Assembly (NCBI GenBank): GCA_028023455.1
Contig: JAQFVV010012394.1
Coordinates: 23,950,900 to 24,014,899 of the forward strand
Direction: 5' to 3'
DNA from: Epiperipatus broadwayi
Lineage: Eukaryota > Onychophora > Udeonychophora > Euonychophora > Peripatidae
Length of the DNA stretch: 64,000 nt
Positions within the stretch are counted from its first letter, which is position 1; each line of letters begins with the position of its first letter. The notes under the pieces are model-generated. The model was not told the DNA's origin. It saw nothing but the letters and a program-made list of their open reading frames with translations, and made no database searches. The position numbers and the translations under genes were made by a program. Below, in pieces: positions 28,501 through 43,500 of this stretch.

Positions 28501-31500
28501 AGAAAATAAATAAATAAATTTACATTGTACAGTATATTGCTTTTTTTATTTATGTTAATTTGTAAAGAAACAATATTTAGCAGTTAACTTTAATATTGCA
28601 GTTGATGGTCGAGATAGAAGAGATGGTATTAACCCATCAGTTGCCACCGAAGTAAGCACAGTGTTTAAAGGAAAATCTCAAATTCAGTTAATTATTATTC
28701 AACAGCAGATTGAAAGCAAAATCAAGTCCGGAGAAGGGGATGTTGGTAAGTTACTTATCTATCTGCATTTTTCTTTTTTAAATTATGTTGAATATTAGTA
28801 CTAATATAAACAAACAGTACTAACATACTTTTCTATGCGTATTGCAAAAAGCAAATGTAATATTTTATTATATCCGAACTTCCAAAAATAGCTGACAATT
28901 TTGACTGTCTAACAGTCTTCTTCAGGATTCTTTCTATTAGGTAAATAAAACCTAGAGTGTTTATGTGCTTATCTAAAATGAAAAGTATATTTAATCAAAA
29001 ATCATTAAATACACCATTTTATTTAATACATTTATACAATGTCTACATGTAAAATTAATCTTTTTGAATTGATTTTATAAAGATTGAAAAATGTTAGAAT
29101 CAGTGATATTTTGGAATGAAGAATAATGGTGTTTTTAACTTCAATTACAATTGAGTAATCAATCTTGTAAAGATTTTTAGTAATCGTTAAGAATATATCA
29201 ATTTAATTTCCTATATGTAGCTATTATCAAGAATATTATTGCAAATTCATATGGCAGAATTCAAGAAAATTGCTTCTTTCTTTTTAATACAGGATTGATG
29301 GATTTCAATAATAATAAATCAATACATTAGGATCTTAACTTAATCATCATCATTATTGTTGATCCGCAGGAGTCTCTCCAAGTTTAATCCAATTTGTCTG
29401 ATCTTTAGCTTTTCTTATCCATATCACACCAGTATACCTTCCTATTTCATCCATCCAACTCACATTTTGATTCTTTCTAGGTGTTTTAGCAATCTCTTGG
29501 GATTTAGTTTTTAGATTTCGATGGTTCATTTATTATCATTACTTCTAGCAATATGTCCAGTCCAGCTCTTAATTTTTTTCAATGATGTCAGCAATAACCT
29601 GTTATTCTTTATCCATGTATTTCATTTTCTCTTCCTTTTTATTCATCTTAATATACATCTTTTCATACTTCATTGAATGTTATAAAGTCTGTATTGCTCT
29701 TCTGGTAAGAGTCCATGTGTCAGATCGTCGATAAATAAGAATTGGTAAAACACATTTATTAAAAATCTGTTTTTTCAAACTTATAAGCATTTTTTTTTTA
29801 AATTTTACTTCTAGAAAAAACATTTCATCCAAATTTAATTCTATGATTAATTTCATCCATTATGTTCTCCATCTATATTAATAATCTGAAAATATTAAGG
29901 ATTTTAAACTTCTCCCTCGATAATTTAATATACAAATTAAAAAGCGTATGAAACACTTGAACGAGAAGCTATAAAGATTCCAAAAATTATACGCTAAGCG
30001 CTTTCGAGGCTATTTGCCTCATATTCATAGTGGTAATGCGAGATGCAGAACGAAGAAATGGGGCAAGGAAACAAAGCGGTATGCAAAGCTCATTTGCATA
30101 TGCTTTGCATACCGCTTTGTTTCCTTGCCCTATTTCTTCATTCTGCATCTCGCATTACCGCTATGAATATGAGGCAAATGGCCTCGAAAGTGCTTAGCAT
30201 ATAATAATTTTTGGAATCTCTATAGCTTCTCGTTCAAGTGTTTCATACGCTTTTTAATTTGTATATTAATAATCTGAACAAAATAATATCCATTGAACAT
30301 TAGTTTTTTTTAGCAATTATGTTTAGACCTAATTTCTTGCTTAAATCTCATAGCTCTTACAATATTTCCAAAAACACAAGCATTATTTTCAAAAACAAAC
30401 ACATCATTTGCAAACTCTAGTGAGTTAAATAATCTCCATTTACTTTTATTCAGTTAGGTTTCCATTTTAATCTACAAAATATTTTTTGTAAAACTGCCAT
30501 AAAAAGTTTTTGAGATATGGAATCTTTCTATCATACACCCTTTCAATTTTAGTCTTCTTAGTATCATTATGTCATCTAATCATGGCAATTGCATTTTGAT
30601 AAATATTCTTCAAATTATAACAATAATCTGAATCTCTATCTTGATGATCCAATACTTTAATTATTGAAAAAAATGCTTATAAAATCAAATCCCTTTTCAT
30701 AATCCACAAATCCAAAACATAATTTTCCTTAAACTTCTGTATGCATATATGAGGGAGGTTTTTTTAAATTCTCATTGTAGCCTTTGAGTACATGTAAATG
30801 AGATTTAAGATAATTATCGTCAACTTTTAGAATGGGTAGATTTAAAGAACATTTATTTGCGTTATGATGCCAAACAAGGAGGACATTCTATTTAGACAGA
30901 CGAGGGATAGAGACAACCATCGATTAACGTGTTATTAAACAAAAAATGGTTCACCATTATCTGCTGATCTACTGATATTGAATCACCTGCCTCGTATCTG
31001 ACATAAATCAAGGCTAATCACTCTTGGAATTTACATTTCAATAGTTGAAGGTTATTCTGCTCCAAGATAGAATTTAAAGAAAGCTGACTGGGATTGATAT
31101 ACTAGATATTTTGAATAGAATGTTAATATGATCTCTTTTTTCTTTTACTATGATAGATTTAATAAACTCATAATGACAGCAGTCAAAGATCCATTTCGTA
31201 AGGGTATCAAAAACAAATCATTTTAGGTTGGTACAAAGCCAACAGTGCTCTTTATGGCAAATAATTTTTATCAAAAATACAGAAATTGCTGACAAACTTA
31301 TTAAATCACTGGATTATGCTATAAAAGAAAAGTGGAGAGAGGTTATGGAAAAATAAAACTTTACACAATTTTCATAATGCATAGTCCCATTTACATAATC
31401 TTGGCGGGTGCAAGAGCACCGCTAAAACAATCACTACTGTTACTGTGAATGAAGTTGCCAGTCTTATATGTCAGACTTCTAACCCAAGATTGATAGAACT

Positions 31501-34500
31501 AGAAAAATCATCATTAAATCAGAACTACACGTTTTTCTTTCACAATGTTCCACTTATGATAAAATCAATAGATATTAATGAATTTTTCCATAATTTGCTT
31601 TAAACTAGAAAAGGCCCAGGAGCAGTTAGTATACTCCCAGAGATTCTGAAGAATTTAGGATCTAAAGCTAAATGCACAGTTGGAATAACTATTCAGTAAC
31701 ATTATTCTACAGGAACTATTCCAAAAATTTGTCTTAACATAAATGCAAAACTAATAATTTTAAAATCAAATAAACTTGACAATAAACAAAAAAAGATTAA
31801 CATCCAATATCATTTCATATTCTTTACAAGCTAGTTGAAAGAATCATATTATCAAGAATATTGCTAATAGTTTAGAGTCACCTTCCAATAGAACAGACGA
31901 ATTTTAAGCCAGTAAGAAAATTGTGAAATAAGTTGTATCATTAATAACTCACAATAAAAAAAGTTTTTCATTGATATAACCTCTTCTCATAATTCTATTT
32001 GGAAAAATGATCTAAAATCTTTTAATGCAGAGAAATATTATTTTATTTGACAAAATGTTCTCTAATAGAAAAATTCAATTGATCACTAAGTGATAAATGT
32101 AGAATATTATACTATAGGGTTCAGATCTTTTATCTGTTTTATTTAATGTATTCCAGGAATAATCTTCCAGAAATAGAATATAGGAAATTCATCTATGCTG
32201 ATGACATTGTTTTGACTTCATAAGCAGTCATTTCCAATAATAGAAAAGTCTCTCAATAGGGACATGAAAAGTTTGGAAATACTTTTCAAAGACTGGGGTC
32301 TTATTTTTAATCCAATGAAGTTAGTGTGCTTAACATATCATCTGAATAACAGAAAAACATTTCATAGTCTGAATATAATCTTTTACAACAATAGACTGAA
32401 GTACAATCTTACTCCATGCTAATTAGGAGTAACCTTCAAGTGTAACTGAACTTATTTTTCTTATTTATCTACGGTTAGATCTAAAGTAAATTCTAGGAAT
32501 AACTTCTTTGAAAAGCTGACTGAGACTACTTGGGATGACAGTGCAAGCATTTTATTGATTAACACTACCATATTTTCCTTGTGAACACTGCTGCTGTTTG
32601 AAGAAAAAGTGCCCATGCCAGAATTACTGATACACTTAAACTTTACCTGAAGTGATTTCCTGATCTTTCTTCACTATATATCAGAAGAGAAGTTATCCCA
32701 CTAAATGTATAAAATCTATTAAATACATCAGCATTGCTAATTAATCTAGATATTGATTCACCGCTTAAGACTAATCAAGATTTCATTGTGAATGTTCAAC
32801 CAAAAATCTACAACTGAAGAATTATGGCACAATAAATTAACTTCTTCTGAGGTTCCAATCAACAAATTTCTTTTACTGGATCTAACAATAAAGTTAGCTG
32901 GTTTGATCTTTTAGATATTATTGACATTGCAATCATATGTTCTATAAATGTAATTTAACAGCCACGGACCTATAGAGATGCACACAAATATTATAGCCAA
33001 TATCTGTCGAATCTAGGGCTACTGTGGCGAATCTCTTTTCTGTGAGAATCTGTACAGATTTCTTAATGATATTTTATTTATAGTTAAACTGTTTAATGCT
33101 GAATAAATAATTATAAATAAAAAATATTGAGAAAAGTGCAAAGAAGTGAAATTTTTGGGGGTTCATTGAATTATATATTTTATTGTCATAATATCACTGT
33201 TATAAGTTTAGACTAGTTTATCTTGGATATGCAACCAAAAGTAAAATAACCCAAATATTAATTTATAAGAAAATGTTTATTCTTTACTTGAATTATAAAT
33301 GGAAAAAAATCTTATAAAAAAAATATCTCACATAAATATTATTAAAAATTATAGAACAATAACAAATAAACTCTTAATGTGATAAATAATATATTAACCA
33401 ATCAACATAATTCTGGACATAAATTAAATATTTCACAAATTGTTTTTTTTTTTCAATTCTACATCTATTTGAAATTTTTTTTATATATAAAAGTTAAATA
33501 TATTTTAAACATTAATTATGGAAATTGTAATATGATTTATCTTGAACATACAGAGAAACAATTAGATAAAAGAGCAAAAGAATATAAGAATGCAATTAGC
33601 AAAAGAGGTGATAAATCTGCATTATATATTCATTATAAAACATATAAACTTAAATTACATTGTATTAAAAAATATTAAACCTTTAAACTACATTAAAGAA
33701 CCTAATAGAAGGAAAATATATGAAACTAATTATATTAACTAAAATAAAGGAAATTGTGTGAATTTATATAAAACATCATTAAATTTAATAATATTACAAA
33801 TGAATGGAAAATTATCTAATGTATAATGTATTTTTTTTATACATATTGTACAATTGTTATAACATTAAACATCACATGATCACCATCTCATGCTAGCACA
33901 CAAGCCTTCTGGCAAACATTGATTACTCTGGTTAGCACAAGGTGGCACTACTATATGTAGAGTAACGAAATGGGTGAGAAAGGTAATGCGGTATGCAAAA
34001 GATTTGGATAAAGAATTTATATCAATATATTTGTACAAAAGATGGGATGATTGTGTTGAGAAGATTATTGAGTGTTATAGTAGTAAGGAATGGGATAAAA
34101 GAATAAATTTATTAATAAAGACTAGGGAGTTAGAGAGATGGAGAAATAGTATGGAGAGTAAAAAGAGTTTAAATATATTGTGCCAGGCATTATCAAATGG
34201 CCTTGCACAAAGTCTGTATTAAGCACAACAAATATAAAAATATGCTAGATTAATAATGGAGGTTCGGTCTGAGCAGTAGAATACCCACACACACAAATTT
34301 AAATATTGTACACGTATAATAAACTCATGTATTTTTTTATTTTTGTTTTTCCTTTTTGTATATTTTTTATGATATGTCATTATATGTATTTGTTTTTTTT
34401 TATTTTCCAACATATTTGTATTTTTTTTTTAATTACTTTTCTAAAGATTGTAATTTTATTCCATAAGCAAGTAATGTTAATTGCTTTTTGCAAAAATCTG

Positions 34501-37500
34501 ATCAAAAGCAAAAGGTTTGATAATGCTATAATTAAACTGTTATCTCTTTAAAAAAAATTCTTTTGAATTGATTTTGTAAGCAAGTGGTCTGGGTTATTCA
34601 AGATGGATGTCAAACTAAAAATGTAGAATTTAATCGGAAAAATATAAAGGAATGTTTGCAATCTAAGTGATAAGCTAAATTAAAAGGATTGGCTGATTCA
34701 TTCTTCTCAGAGGGATATCTGAATTGGTTCTTATTAGTGGGATTGATAGTGCTGTGGGATTCATTCTTTCTTTGGCAGCCATTCTGGGCAAGTCATTCTT
34801 TTTTGTGGCTCCAGAATTCTCCAAGCAACCAGCTACTTAGAGATTCATTTACGAATAGGACTATTGGTGACATTCTTAAGAACAAATCCATTATACAGTT
34901 CTTTTAAGAACTCTTGTCTTTGTGGATTCGAGTAACCATTGGAGACAGCTTATGAAAATTTATTAATAATCCTAATTATTATTAGATATATAAAAAAAGA
35001 AGATATGAAGCAATATACTAGAGATTCCAGCAAAATGACCGTGGGGTAGACAACTAGCCGGTGCATCGCCCTTTCTCTGTCCCAAGCCGCCAAGATGTGA
35101 CCACGCCAATTCCAGCCGCCCATGATGATGACAAATGCTGCCTTGCTAAATGGATGAAATCTTCACCACACAGCCAGTTAACTTGAAGCCCACTCAAGAG
35201 CCCAGAGGAGAAGAATGAAGACGCAGATATAAGTTTGTTTTAAGATATTTATTAATATTGAAATAATTAACTTTGATATTTCCGATTAGATATATTATTT
35301 TTTGTTATTATTATTAATCATTTAAAAGAGAGAGAGACAGTCTCTCACATACGTATATTGAATTTACGGTTATTATGGGCATAAATGATAAAGCTTTTAC
35401 TTAAATCTTTTGAGTCAATTTTTCTATTTTAAATTCTAGTATTTTCAACAAAGATTGCAATGAGATTTTTTTTTGTTGTTGTTGCTATTCATTTTGCTCT
35501 TGTTGTTATTCCTGAAATTCGTCATATATAAATATGCATGTATATATATATATATATATACGTACATACGCTTATAATATTCGATAAATACGATATCTCA
35601 TGCTGAATATCTAAAAATGTATTTAACCGTATATCCTTTTTTTTAAGTTATTTTTTTTGTCACTGCTGCACCTCAAGATGCGTATAAGTAGGGATTGATC
35701 TATTATAGATTCCCTGTAAGCAAGTACTCTAATAACTTTATATTTAAAATAATAGTAAGTGTATAATTGTGCGACACGTATATACATGTATAGAAATTTA
35801 TCTCTGGCAAAACGGAAATAGATACAGTACCTTATGGTGAGTACGATATAGTATCTGAGCCAATGCAACCTATTGACTTGTTGAAAACATGAAATTAGTG
35901 AAATATTTCATAGTGCAAATATATGCATAGTTTTTATTATATTGCTATCAATAAAAAGGTTTTAAAGTCATCAGTAAAAGCGCATGCCTGTATGACCGAG
36001 AATCTCATATCTGTATATCAAATCACACAAAGTAAAATTTATTTCTATTGGGTAAAAGGAGCTCAGACCACTTCCATTACTTATAAACATTGTAAATAGC
36101 TTTAGGGATTTATTATTTTTCTTATTTAAAATTGTATTTTATCTATTTCAACGCCTCGAATATATATGGTTTGTGATAATTAATTATTTAGTATTTTGTT
36201 ATTATATCATCATTAGTATGAAACGGTGGTGGGTATTTGGGATTAAATAAGTATTTAATCATAATATTAAACTTGTTTCGTTTTCATATTATTATTTATA
36301 TTGATCAAAAATGTATTCTTTCCTTATCAACCACATACCGGTAATAATCATTTAACTTACCCATTTGAAGACCCTAGATTGTAGAGTGACTGAGCTAGCC
36401 ACAAAGATATATCGCTCTACCGGGGTGTTAAATCTTATTCTTATGCTCCACTGAACATATGGTATTGCACATCCTTCTAGGAGGGTGAAAAATTCTTTTT
36501 TTTTTTATTCTTTTCTAGGAGTGGTGCGCAAAAGTCTATTTTGTAAATAGATTTTTCAAAGGTGTGTGCTTGCCATTGTTCTAAATATTCGGGCATTCAA
36601 ATAAGATATCAACTAAAGGGTGTTTTTAACTGGAAGAGTCCTGTCAATCCACTCTTTCTATCAATTTAGCTGGAAGTACCAATATACAGGAGTACAGACA
36701 ATCGGCTAGATTGATATCCATTTCTTTACCTGTTGAATCTTGGTCACTTCATGCTCAGTGCAAGATTAGGAAAAGAATTCCGCAGGGAGTATGGACTGGT
36801 ACAATATATAGAAATAAACAGAATATTAGGTGTGAGTTAATATATGATAATAGTAAGGAAAGTAGTTTATTGTTTAAGGCTCGAACAGGATCTTTAGCTA
36901 CAAAAGAGTATACATGTAAATGGAAAAATATGGGTGATTTATTTTGTAAATTATGTAAGGAAGGAATAGAAAATATTAGGCATTTGTTAATTGAATGTAA
37001 ATGTTTGAAAACAGAAAGGGTACATATACTGAAGTTGTGGAAAAATAAATATGAAAAGAGTGATTATACAGAAAGTGAATTATTGGTTTTTATGCTGGAT
37101 TTGGGAAAAGATAAGGGGGATTTAGATATAAAGGTTATAGAGTTGACAAAGATTATGTTGTGGAAATGGGATAGAGCAAATTATGGGTAAATTTAGAGTG
37201 GGGAATGTAAAATAAAGTGGCTAACAGGTTTATCTGGACATAATTGCTGAGATATTCTTGACTTCGTTTAAGGAGAAGCCATAATACATCACATCACATC
37301 CTGTTTACTAACAATTGTTATATGTTGTATAATTGATTATTTTTGTTACCTAATTTGATTCTGATTAATTTTATATAAAAAACAACATGTATGTATTATA
37401 AATTGAAAGTTTAAAATAGGTTACAATTACATCGAGGAGTCATAAAATATTTCTGAAAAAATATTTCCATTTTTAATATATAATTTTTATTATTTTTAGT

Positions 37501-40500
37501 TTCATGACTTTTCCTCTCTTGGCTCAGTTATAATTTTACTGCTCTACATTTTCTCTATTTAGTAACTCATATGATGTTATTGTTAGATATTTTTAAGGTT
37601 TTTTTTTAATTAATGCATCCCTTACCACTCATTCTCTCTCACTTTATATGCATTCTGTATCTATCTTTGCTTGTTCTGTATGTGTATGCAGATGTGTTAA
37701 AAGCTATAATACTTCTCGATTTCCACAAACATAAAATGATTTTCAGTAGATGTTTCATGATTTATTAATAAATATCTTATATTTCTTGTGAAATTATTGT
37801 ATAAATTTTATAAATATTAGTAATTTTATAGATGTGTCCCAGAACGTTGGGAAATTCTGTTTCTTCTTTTTATTAGGTTTACGTCAGGGAACCACACTGG
37901 AAATGCTTTATATATATGTAACATGTAATAAATGAGTCGAATAAATTGTGTTTTTGTCTGTGATTATAATTGATTGGATTGCTAAATATTGGCCTAATGG
38001 ATATAATTTACCGTAATTTATTGGGAAGCCTTAATTTGTATTTATTAAATAAGTAATTAAGAACTGAATTTAATGATGAAGATGTGAATATGTGCGAGTA
38101 CATTTTTTTTATTATTTTATTGTGAACATAAACAACATAAATAACTTTTATTTATAATGTATAGGTTATTGGGAATCTTTATTACTACAGTTAAAAGCAG
38201 TGATGGCAAGGGTCAGACTTCGTGATAGGCATCAAGAAAATCTTCGAAGGAAGTTGTATCAACTCAAACAAGAGGTATTTCTGAAATTCTACTTTTAATA
38301 TTGTTGTTAAAGTATTTTTAGTGTTTTTGATTACTCATCATCAGCTATTATCAATCCACTGTAGAATGAAAGTCTTCAAATTTAATCCAGTTTTTTTCAT
38401 CCATAATCTCTTCCTCACATCACACCTATAAATATCTTTATCCATCCTTCTCACATATGGTCTCTTTCAGTTTAAGACTTCAGCTGACCATCTATTAATA
38501 TTTCTTTTATTCCTGTTTCATTTGACTTTCTTAATTCTTTCAAAGCTGTCATTGATATCTATTTGTTCTCTTGTCTGTGCATTTTGATTTTGATCCCTTG
38601 TTTCTTCCAACATACATCTCTCCATATTTTGTTAAATTGTCTAAAATTTTTGCATAGACTTTTATTAAGTGTTCACATCTCTAATAGTAATCATTATTGA
38701 ATATATAATCTACTTTTTATTTGTCAGACTCAGTGCCAGCTTTAATAACAAATTCTTATTAGATTACAAACTCAAAAACTATTTATCATATAAAAGCTGT
38801 ATCAATTAAAATCATTTTTTCACTTTTGCACAGTATTCTTAGTTTACTTGTGGAAATTGACTAACTATATTCTCAAGTAAAATCTTTTCATTAAATATTT
38901 ATGTAGTATATATGGATTTTTAAAAAAAAAAAAACAGCTTAACTATTAACAAAATATCACAGACCAATATGAAGAGATTCCAACTAGAAAATGGATTCAC
39001 CAATGACTTTATTAAGTCCTTCAATTTTGCCATTGTAATCGTAGATTCAATAGTCATTAACTATGTGATTTATGTTTGTCCACATCACCATAGATCATTG
39101 ATTGCTAAATTTCATTTATGAAGCACAGGAATGCAACAGATATGGGTTATTCTAAATCTTTTGATGAGACTCCAATTGCATTTAGAAACATTAAATTTAT
39201 TTGACTTTATTGTTGAATCGGGGAAAAAATAAATTTATTTGGAACTGCATAAGAATTTCAGTTTTTGCACCATAATTTTTTAGTTATAGATTCTTGATTG
39301 ATCATCCAAAAAAGTTCTTGATCTGAGATAAAAAATTATATAGTTTTCACATATAACTTTTTTTTAGTCCCAATTATTTTATTGAATAGTATGATCAACA
39401 TTTAAGTCTTTTCATAATTTATTGTTTCATATACTTATATGGACATCTCAATAATTTTTGGAATGCTAATTATAATAAATTATTTCACACTCATTCATTT
39501 CCAAGTCTCCATTATATATTATTATATGACCTTACATATATGTTGCTCTCTACGGTGTAGTGCAATTTTCTGAAGTTCAACATCCATGAATTGCAAATTA
39601 GGTCCATCACTTCTGACACTCAGACTTTTTATGAATTGATAGCAATAAAGGAATTCCAATATTATATTTAGCTGCTTATTTTAGAAATATTTGAAATAAT
39701 ATCTTTTTGTGTTAAATAATCAGTCAATTTATGAAGATGGCGAAAAGTGCATACTGGAATTCCAAATAATTAAACAATTTCTTTATAGTTTTATGATATA
39801 TTGCTCTCAAGTCTTACTTCAAGTATTTATTCTGGTTCATATTAGAGACTTATAAATATTTAATTAGGACTTTTTGACGTGCAATGATTTTGTTTACTTA
39901 TTTGGTGATAATAATGAATTTTGAATTCAGATCATTAATTTTTGCATGATCTGTGAGATATTACATGTACGATCAAATAAGAATATAACTAATATTCTAT
40001 TTGTAATATCAGAAAACATGTTATATAATTATATCCATACCCAACTATAATGATCTTGGGTATTTATAAGAAAATAAAGCTTAACAATTAAAAATCTATA
40101 TTAAAATTTTATTGTATATCTGCAATTTGCTAACATATTAAATTTGATGAATTTTGGCATAAAAATTGAATTTGTACATAAAGTTAATCTGGATGCATCG
40201 AGCTTTTAAAATCTTCATTTAGTTAAGAAAGTACAGTCAGTACAATACACAGTAGATCGCAGTGCAAAAATGACTGATTCTCTTTCCGAGCTGTCTCCAG
40301 TACCATTTCTCAATGAATACATTTATTATATAGTGATACAATTTAGCCATTCACTACAAAAAATGTAAGGCTCTAGTGTATCTGGATCATAATTTACAAC
40401 ATGAAATGTGGGGTGTGTTTTGGGCCTTCATTAGTCATCTTAAGTGCTTTCCATGTCATTATGAAATCTTGCAAATCACTTGACAATGTTCTTGCTACTC

Positions 40501-43500
40501 ATGGCTTCATTACTTTAACACATTTTGAATCATTTCAAACATTTCAGTAGCAATTTTCACATTAGCATATTCATGTGGGTTAAAGTACCAATCGTAATCA
40601 TATTTTCATGAAGCACACATGCTGATGCCTTAAATTTTTATCGTGATTATGTAAATCGTATTGCTATGTAACACATGCATTGGATCAGAAATGGCATTGT
40701 AGGCCACTTGGAGAGAGAACCAGTCACCTTTTTGCACACCCATGCATTGATTCAGAGCTGATGCTGCAGTTATCTTTTCACCGGAACATCTTGGGTATAA
40801 TATATTCTTTAAAGGGTAATGCGTAATATTTTTTTTGGTGTTTTAATGTGGAGCGTTCCATTCATTGTGAGAAGTTTATGTATTACATTAAAGTCACTTG
40901 ATGTTTGAAATTTTTTTTCTCAAGATATGTTGTTTTCAATGTTCAATGCCTTACAAGATTATACATTGCAATTCATAGGCCTGTGAATTAATTTAATTAA
41001 TTATGTACTTTCTTCCAGATAAGCATTACATATATATTCCTTAAAGTGTGATATGTAATGTTCTAATATGACTAGTAATTGTTTCCACCCATCATGGGAG
41101 GCTTATAGATTATATTAAAGGGTTTAACATCATATAGATTCTTGAGTATTCGAATGTATGCACTCAGAATACCAACAAATAAAACAATAAATAAATCATT
41201 AAATGATGTAATTAATAGTGAAAAGTTATTGATACACACAAACACAGTATATATACTTTCATTTATGGTTCACTTCCCATGATACACTTAACAACTGGCT
41301 GCTGTCTGGATGGTTTCCTCTGGGCTCAAGTTCCTAATCACTTTGGTTCTGTTCAGCTACTGCTCGTGATCGTATTAGTTTCACACTAGAATGCTGCACT
41401 GTCACTTATGCTTTTTTCGTCTGTTCACATGATAAATTCACTGAATTGAGAACCATGCACTTTGCTGCTCCAAACTGTAGACATAGGTTTGCTTCCGGCA
41501 AACCAGGATTTATTCTTGATTGTTATCAGATTTGTATTTCCTATTGGTGATTTTAATTAGTATTTTCAATTTCTATTACATTACGAAATATTTGTAATTA
41601 GCGTATATTTCTTGGCAATTATTAAATGCAATTTTCTTATCACAAATATGTAAATATTTTCCATTGTTACATTCTATGAAAATTTAATCATTAATTAAAT
41701 CCTTATCAGTTGGCGATCTAAAATATATTTTCTTTACTTTTTCTGGAATACAAAACTTGTATTTGAATTTCAGTGTACATATTTATACAAAATATGATAT
41801 AGATAATTTATCGTGAACAAAGTCAAGGTTTTACAACTAATTAGTAGCAATTTTATTTAAATTTAAAGTTTAGCTATCACACCCTGTGGGAAAATTCATG
41901 TATTCAAACTTCTGGCTCATCTCATAGTACAAGATTTTTCCCAAGAAATATATATACTGTATATAATTAGAAAAGTCGGTGTGATTGTTTTTATCATTGT
42001 GATTGTGTAATGATTATCTAAGCTTATATTTATTGATTAATCTTACTGGATTTATTATTTATAATTAATTTTATAATGTTTTCTTATTAGTATGCATGGA
42101 CATATTTGCTTTTATTCATTTCCATTTCTTAAGTTATAATTTTAATAAATATTTTTAATACTATGTTTGATCATAGCAAGGTGTGGAAAGCACTCCTCTT
42201 TTTCCTATTATCATCAAGGATAATGATGAGACTCTTATAATGCCACCGCCACCATTGCCTATTAAAGTGGAGACTGAAAGCAAGGTATCTTCTATTTCTC
42301 CACCTCATTCTTCTCAGACAGAGAAAGAAGATGAGTAAGTTGTCTTTCATTAATTCATTAATATTTAATTTTTTTATCAAAATCATTTTGAAATTGAGTT
42401 TTACTATAGATCATCTTTAATGTAGAAATAAACCACTCTCCCCTCTAGGTTATGAATTAATAATAATGTTGACATAATGTCAAGAATAGAATGGATTCAC
42501 CTCTTCTTTAAGCTTTTGATGTTATTTATTCGTAGCATGGAGGGAAGAATAGTTTATGCCATATATTGATCTATGCTAATTTAATGTTTACAATAAGTTA
42601 CATAAACACTTTTTTAATATTTTTACTCTATATTGAATAGTGAATTGTAATTTATAATAAAACTGAAAAAAAAGGGACCATTTATATTAACAAAAAGGAG
42701 TTCAACTTACTATCCAAAATTTGCTTAAAAATTTATTTTACTAGCAAACATGGTCATTAGTTATAGAATTAGTTTATAATACAATAATGAAATATATTTA
42801 TTTAAAAAAAATTTTTTTCAGCTTTGTTTATTTTTATTTAAAGTTTACACTCTTCCCCTTTACCTCTATTTAATTAGTATAAGTGCTAATAAAAATGTAT
42901 TATATATAAATTTTAAACAAGGAAAATTATTTTTATTGTTAGCAGTGTTCATATAATAATAGGCTAGTAGTTTATAAAAAAATTTATAAAACTGTACTTG
43001 AAATTAAAAGTTGCTTTTGTTTTTGTTTAAAAATGGAATGCCAACTTCTTTTCCCTCTGCAGACTGAATCTCAAATCTTTCCCCTTATACATTTTAACCA
43101 TAAACATTTCAAATAATATTGATATAATAACAACAAATCCTCAAATATTCAACTTAAATAAGACAAGAGCACATTTATTGCCATCTAGTGTGAGCTTGAC
43201 TAATTAATAATTATCATGTATATAAAATCCCTCATCCTTAGTATTTGAACTCCCATTTTTAGACTATTTTCTGGCTTTTACTATATCAGTTAGACCTCGA
43301 ATTCAAACTTGATAAGAATATATATATATACTTCAAATCATTCTAAGGTTTTGAAGTCAAATCAATCTGTTAGAGTAATTATTTAGATCTGAATCCAATT
43401 CAATAATTATATATTTTCGTATCTTCAGTTCTTTGGTAATTGTAGACACCTTATTCGCTTATCATCAAACACCTAACTTAACTAATAAGTTAAAAACAGC

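Noticed and set aside
30001-30200. CRISPR-like or prokaryotic palindromic repeat
   Set aside because: It is a single foldback element inside a eukaryotic intron, without repeat-spacer periodicity.
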